From Alkalinema sp. CACIAM 70d (GTDB lineage: Bacteria; Cyanobacteriota; Cyanobacteriia; Leptolyngbyales; Leptolyngbyaceae): DNA of 64,000 bases. Below, piece after piece: positions 61,301-64,000 of this stretch. The DNA lies in assembly GCA_002148405.1 (NCBI GenBank), contig MUGG01000119.1:124001-188000 (forward strand), given 5' to 3'. The notes below the pieces were generated by a model, which made no database searches, was not told the origin of the DNA, and was given only the letters and a program-made list of their open reading frames with translations. The position numbers were made by a program, and so were the translations under genes. The stretch's first letter is position 1, and every line of letters begins with the position of its first letter.

Positions 61301-64000
61301 TTAAAGTCTATAGAGTCTATTGAGGGATTCCTGTTGTTCTAGCTGCTTAACTTTATCAGTAAGCTGATCGATTGTTTGCTGCTGCTGTTTTATAACTGTT
61401 GAGAGTGTTTCAATCACTGTTCGATCGTCTTTAACTGCTTTTGTGAGAATTGCAACAACATCCATGAGTTTGATGGCTGTTCCCTCAAAATCGGTTAATA
61501 GCTCTGGGGTTTCTTCGGCAATGAATCCAGCATGTAAGGCTGCCTGGTGATCGTTTTTAAAGCTGAATTTGACAGGCGTTAACTGGTTGAGTAGGGTAGA
61601 AACTTCTTGGCTGGAGAGGTCAACGATCTGATTTTTTAGGGTTTGGGAGGACGGAGAAGCCAATCGTCCGGCTAAAACGTCGCCTTCGATCGTGCCGTGG
61701 ACTTTCAGCGTTACATTATCCTGCGGATCGCCGCCAATGCCTGCTTTACCTCGTACAGTGAGGTCATGATTGAGGGTAAGGGGGTTGGTAAAGGTATTGG
61801 TTAGGGTATTGGTCAGGGTATCGTTCAGTTGGGAAAGTTTACGATCGACGTAGGTTTTGACGGCTTTTTGGGTGGGAACGGTGAGTTCAGAAAATTCGTT
61901 TCCGGTGGGAAGAAGAGTATCGTTGGGGGAGAAGTTATTAATGGGGACGCCGTGCAGGAGTTGAATGACCCCGCTGATGGTGAGATTTTGGGTGAGAAAG
62001 TCTTGAGTGGGTGAACCTCCTTGGTTCGCTTTGCTATTTAAGCTATCTTGGTTCGCTTTGCTATTTAAGCTGTTTTGGAGGTTGTTTAAGCTGCTTTGGA
62101 TGTCGGCTTGGAGGGGTTGAATCTGTTGATCGACGTAGGTTCGTGCTTCGGAGAGAATGGCATCCCGATCGTTGCTTCCCCGATTGAGGGAAAAGACACT
62201 GAGAGGTGTTGCTGCTGCGGGGGCGTTCGATCGGTTATTGGCGACGGCTTCGTCTCTCAATTCCCGTCCTAGTTTTTCAATTTCTCGATCGACATAGCTA
62301 ATATCAGCCTTGGTACTCAGGGTGGGATTTAGGCCTCTGATTTGGCCATCGACATAATTTTTGACGGCTACTTCAGTGGGTAGCTCAGTATTGCTTGGAG
62401 TTGAACTAATATCTGTGGAAAATGCACTGATCGTAATGGATCCCGAATTAAACTTTAGAGTTCTATGAATTGTGAGATTTTCGGTCTGAAAAGGTTGATT
62501 GGGTGAGCCATTCTTGTTGGCTTTTTCATTAATATTACTGGTAATTGTATCGATGCTTCTAGTAACTGGAACTAAGGCGTTACTAACGTAGTCATCAATG
62601 TAATCCTTAACGGTTCTGTCCGTAGGAACGGCTGTGTGAACATCTGTTAGAGTGCCGCTAGCAGAAATACTATTGACGATCGCTCCGGAACTACCTAGAG
62701 TTAGGGATGCAGCAGTTATGCCGTTGGTCACAGCAAGAGAATTGCACTGTCCATGCCCCGTAAGATTCAAACTACTCCCCGTCAAAATTGCTCCGCTGAC
62801 GGTTCCTGTGGCATTGAGACTAGTCGCTGTGACGCCATTGGTAACGGTCAAATCGCTTAGTTGGCCATTTCCGGTGATTTCTAAACTATTTCCCGTAATT
62901 TTTCCGGTTGCAGTTAGGCTGTTGGTAGTTGTGTTGTTAGTGACTGTAAAAGAGTCGGCTTGACCGCTACCGGATAGCCTTAAACTCTTGCCTATTAAAG
63001 TATCTCCTTCAATATTGCCTGTGGCATTGAGGCTGGTAGCAGTGATTCCATTCGTTACCTGTAAAGAATTCAGTTGACTGCGGCCTGTAATATCTAAACT
63101 ATCCCCTGTAATATTCTCTGTTGCCTTGAGGCTTCGGGTTTGAATGTTCTGAGTGATTGTAAGGGACTCTAGCTGACCGCTACCTGTAATTTCTAAACTG
63201 GCACCTTTAATTTTGCCCGTGGCCTCTAGACTGCCTGTGGTAATGCCATGGGTGACGGATGCAGAATCAGCGGTGATAGTGGCACTTGCATTTAAGGCTT
63301 GGGTTTTGATGTTGCCTTCGACGTGGAGCGTCTCGATCGGTCGATCGGTACCAATGCCAACTCGTCCTAGGGGGGTTACGATGAACTGCGGTTGGGCAGC
63401 GCTATCTTCCAGTCGAACGATCGCGGGTTGGTAAGCAAATGAAGGGTTACTGGCTGTAACCGGTTTTTCTAACTTGGCGATCTTAGCGTTGGAGTCTTGA
63501 GTGTCGGAATCTACAGATAATACAGAGTTCCCAGTGGTGTCGCCACTGATAAACAAGATATCGCCTGGATGGAGTTCCTGAACGCCAGAACCGCTTAATT
63601 GCGTCTTATCTGAAGCATTAACCGATAACGTCCCTCGAATGGGGGTTGTGGGTGTATTTCGGACATGCAGTCGTGCGATCGGTTGTTTGGTGCCAACCCC
63701 TAAACGACCATCAATGCGATCGTTGCCTGCGCCTTGGTGCGTAATGTAAAGATTATTCTGAAGTTCCAGCGCTCCACTGAGGATGCCTCCAATAGATCCT
63801 AAGCAGCTACTGAGCGGCGGAAATAATAATCGACTATCTTGTAATGATTGTGTAATAAATTGTTTTGGCTGATTTGTTGGATTAATAATGGTGTTGTTAG
63901 CTGTATTGGTAGTCGAACCACCATCAGCATTACCGATCGAATCACTGCTCAGATTACCTACAGAGTGACTGGCAAGATTTTGAGTCAAATTTTCTGTGGT
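61301..64000 (-). CDS. Tail-fibre-like protein with S74 intramolecular chaperone (5' end outside window)
   Basis: The frame stays open to the window edge; the TTG at 63988 is only an internal codon choice, so the N-terminus is missing. It contains phage-fibre features: VGTKQPIARLHV and VGIGTDRPIETLHVEGNI, then about six near-copies of a 35-residue block (TNGITATSLNATG type), and three VPT..AVK.YVD segments. It ends in a Peptidase_S74 domain, with SSQTLKNQI giving the Ser/Lys pair five residues apart, then TPVKFSFK and HAGFIAEET and a coiled coil. A 9-residue SLNSKANQ duplication (27-bp repeats at 62021 and 62048) is also present. It lies 13 bp before hypC. The domain usually folds trimeric spikes and cuts itself off. 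Confidence 0.85.
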   Translation of the reverse strand, partial: TTENLTQNLASHSVGNLSSDSIGNADGGSTTNTANNTIINPTNQPKQFITQSLQDSRLLFPPLSSCLGSIGGILSGALELQNNLYITHQGAGNDRIDGRLGVGTKQPIARLHVRNTPTTPIRGTLSVNASDKTQLSGSGVQELHPGDILFISGDTTGNSVLSVDSDTQDSNAKIAKLEKPVTASNPSFAYQPAIVRLEDSAAQPQFIVTPLGRVGIGTDRPIETLHVEGNIKTQALNASATITADSASVTHGITTGSLEATGKIKGASLEITGSGQLESLTITQNIQTRSLKATENITGDSLDITGRSQLNSLQVTNGITATSLNATGNIEGDTLIGKSLRLSGSGQADSFTVTNNTTTNSLTATGKITGNSLEITGNGQLSDLTVTNGVTATSLNATGTVSGAILTGSSLNLTGHGQCNSLAVTNGITAASLTLGSSGAIVNSISASGTLTDVHTAVPTDRTVKDYIDDYVSNALVPVTRSIDTITSNINEKANKNGSPNQPFQTENLTIHRTLKFNSGSITISAFSTDISSTPSNTELPTEVAVKNYVDGQIRGLNPTLSTKADISYVDREIEKLGRELRDEAVANNRSNAPAAATPLSVFSLNRGSNDRDAILSEARTYVDQQIQPLQADIQSSLNNLQNSLNSKANQDSLNSKANQGGSPTQDFLTQNLTISGVIQLLHGVPINNFSPNDTLLPTGNEFSELTVPTQKAVKTYVDRKLSQLNDTLTNTLTNTFTNPLTLNHDLTVRGKAGIGGDPQDNVTLKVHGTIEGDVLAGRLASPSSQTLKNQIVDLSSQEVSTLLNQLTPVKFSFKNDHQAALHAGFIAEETPELLTDFEGTAIKLMDVVAILTKAVKDDRTVIETLSTVIKQQQQTIDQLTDKVKQLEQQESLNRLYRL

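Overview
The window is cyanobacterial chromosome. The evidence is the very dense GCGATCGC (HIP1-type) palindromes, an SLH-domain iron-uptake porin, a CHAT/TPR protein, Tll0287-like, DUF3122 and DUF2214 proteins, Uma2 and type-2 NADH dehydrogenase. The lineage within the phylum cannot be fixed from the sequence. No tRNA, rRNA, CRISPR array or complete insertion sequence was seen.

Layout. (1) 1-3432, minus strand: a class II lanthipeptide locus with a LuxR-type regulator, two mersacidin-type precursor genes and a LanM synthetase whose 3' part lies left of the window. (2) 3553-9420: an RTX repeat protein, a secreted TPR-CHAT protein, and a 62-codon gene behind a terminator-like hairpin. (3) 9533-10205: an unannotated 48-aa single-pass membrane protein and a rubredoxin, each with its own terminator. 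(4) 10496-14276: urate catabolism (urate hydroxylase, HIU hydrolase, OHCU decarboxylase, PuuE-type allantoinase and a lone allophanate-hydrolase C-domain-like protein). (5) 14320-21565: a YrdC/YciO protein, a sulfide:quinone-reductase-like flavoprotein, a cyclic-nucleotide-domain / AAA+ / polyferredoxin membrane fusion and cysteine synthase. (6) 21691-29147: methyltransferase, porin, Nudix-like, NrdG-like, DUF2202, DUF3122 and Tll0287-like genes, then DUF302 plus an arsenite/bile-acid-type permease. (7) 29309-35284: Uma2, FeoB, FeoA, a glycosyltransferase and an unknown protein with a terminal helix-turn-helix. (8) 35417-41838: a giant RHS-RTX protein, a small secreted ORF and a decayed duplicate of the RTX C-terminal tip. 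(9) 42296-52171: GMC oxidoreductase, DoxX-like, NDH-2, SDR, aquaporin, secreted VOC protein and a GH63-type glucosidase. (10) 52315-64000, minus strand: dark/anaerobic metabolism (short HPF, ADP-forming acyl-CoA synthetase-GNAT, AdhE, HypE-HypD-HypC) with a phage-fibre-like S74 protein directly upstream of hypC.

The signals I rate most interesting are: the two-peptide lanthipeptide locus; the CNB-AAA-polyferredoxin fusion beside an SQR-like gene; a 20-bp near-palindrome shared by the SQR-like and DUF302 intergenic regions; a 41-bp element at the same distance upstream of adhE and hpf; an RNA leader (terminator followed by a Shine-Dalgarno-masking hairpin) before the 62-codon gene; and a recurring habit of short degenerate tandem repeats beginning at or just past stop codons.
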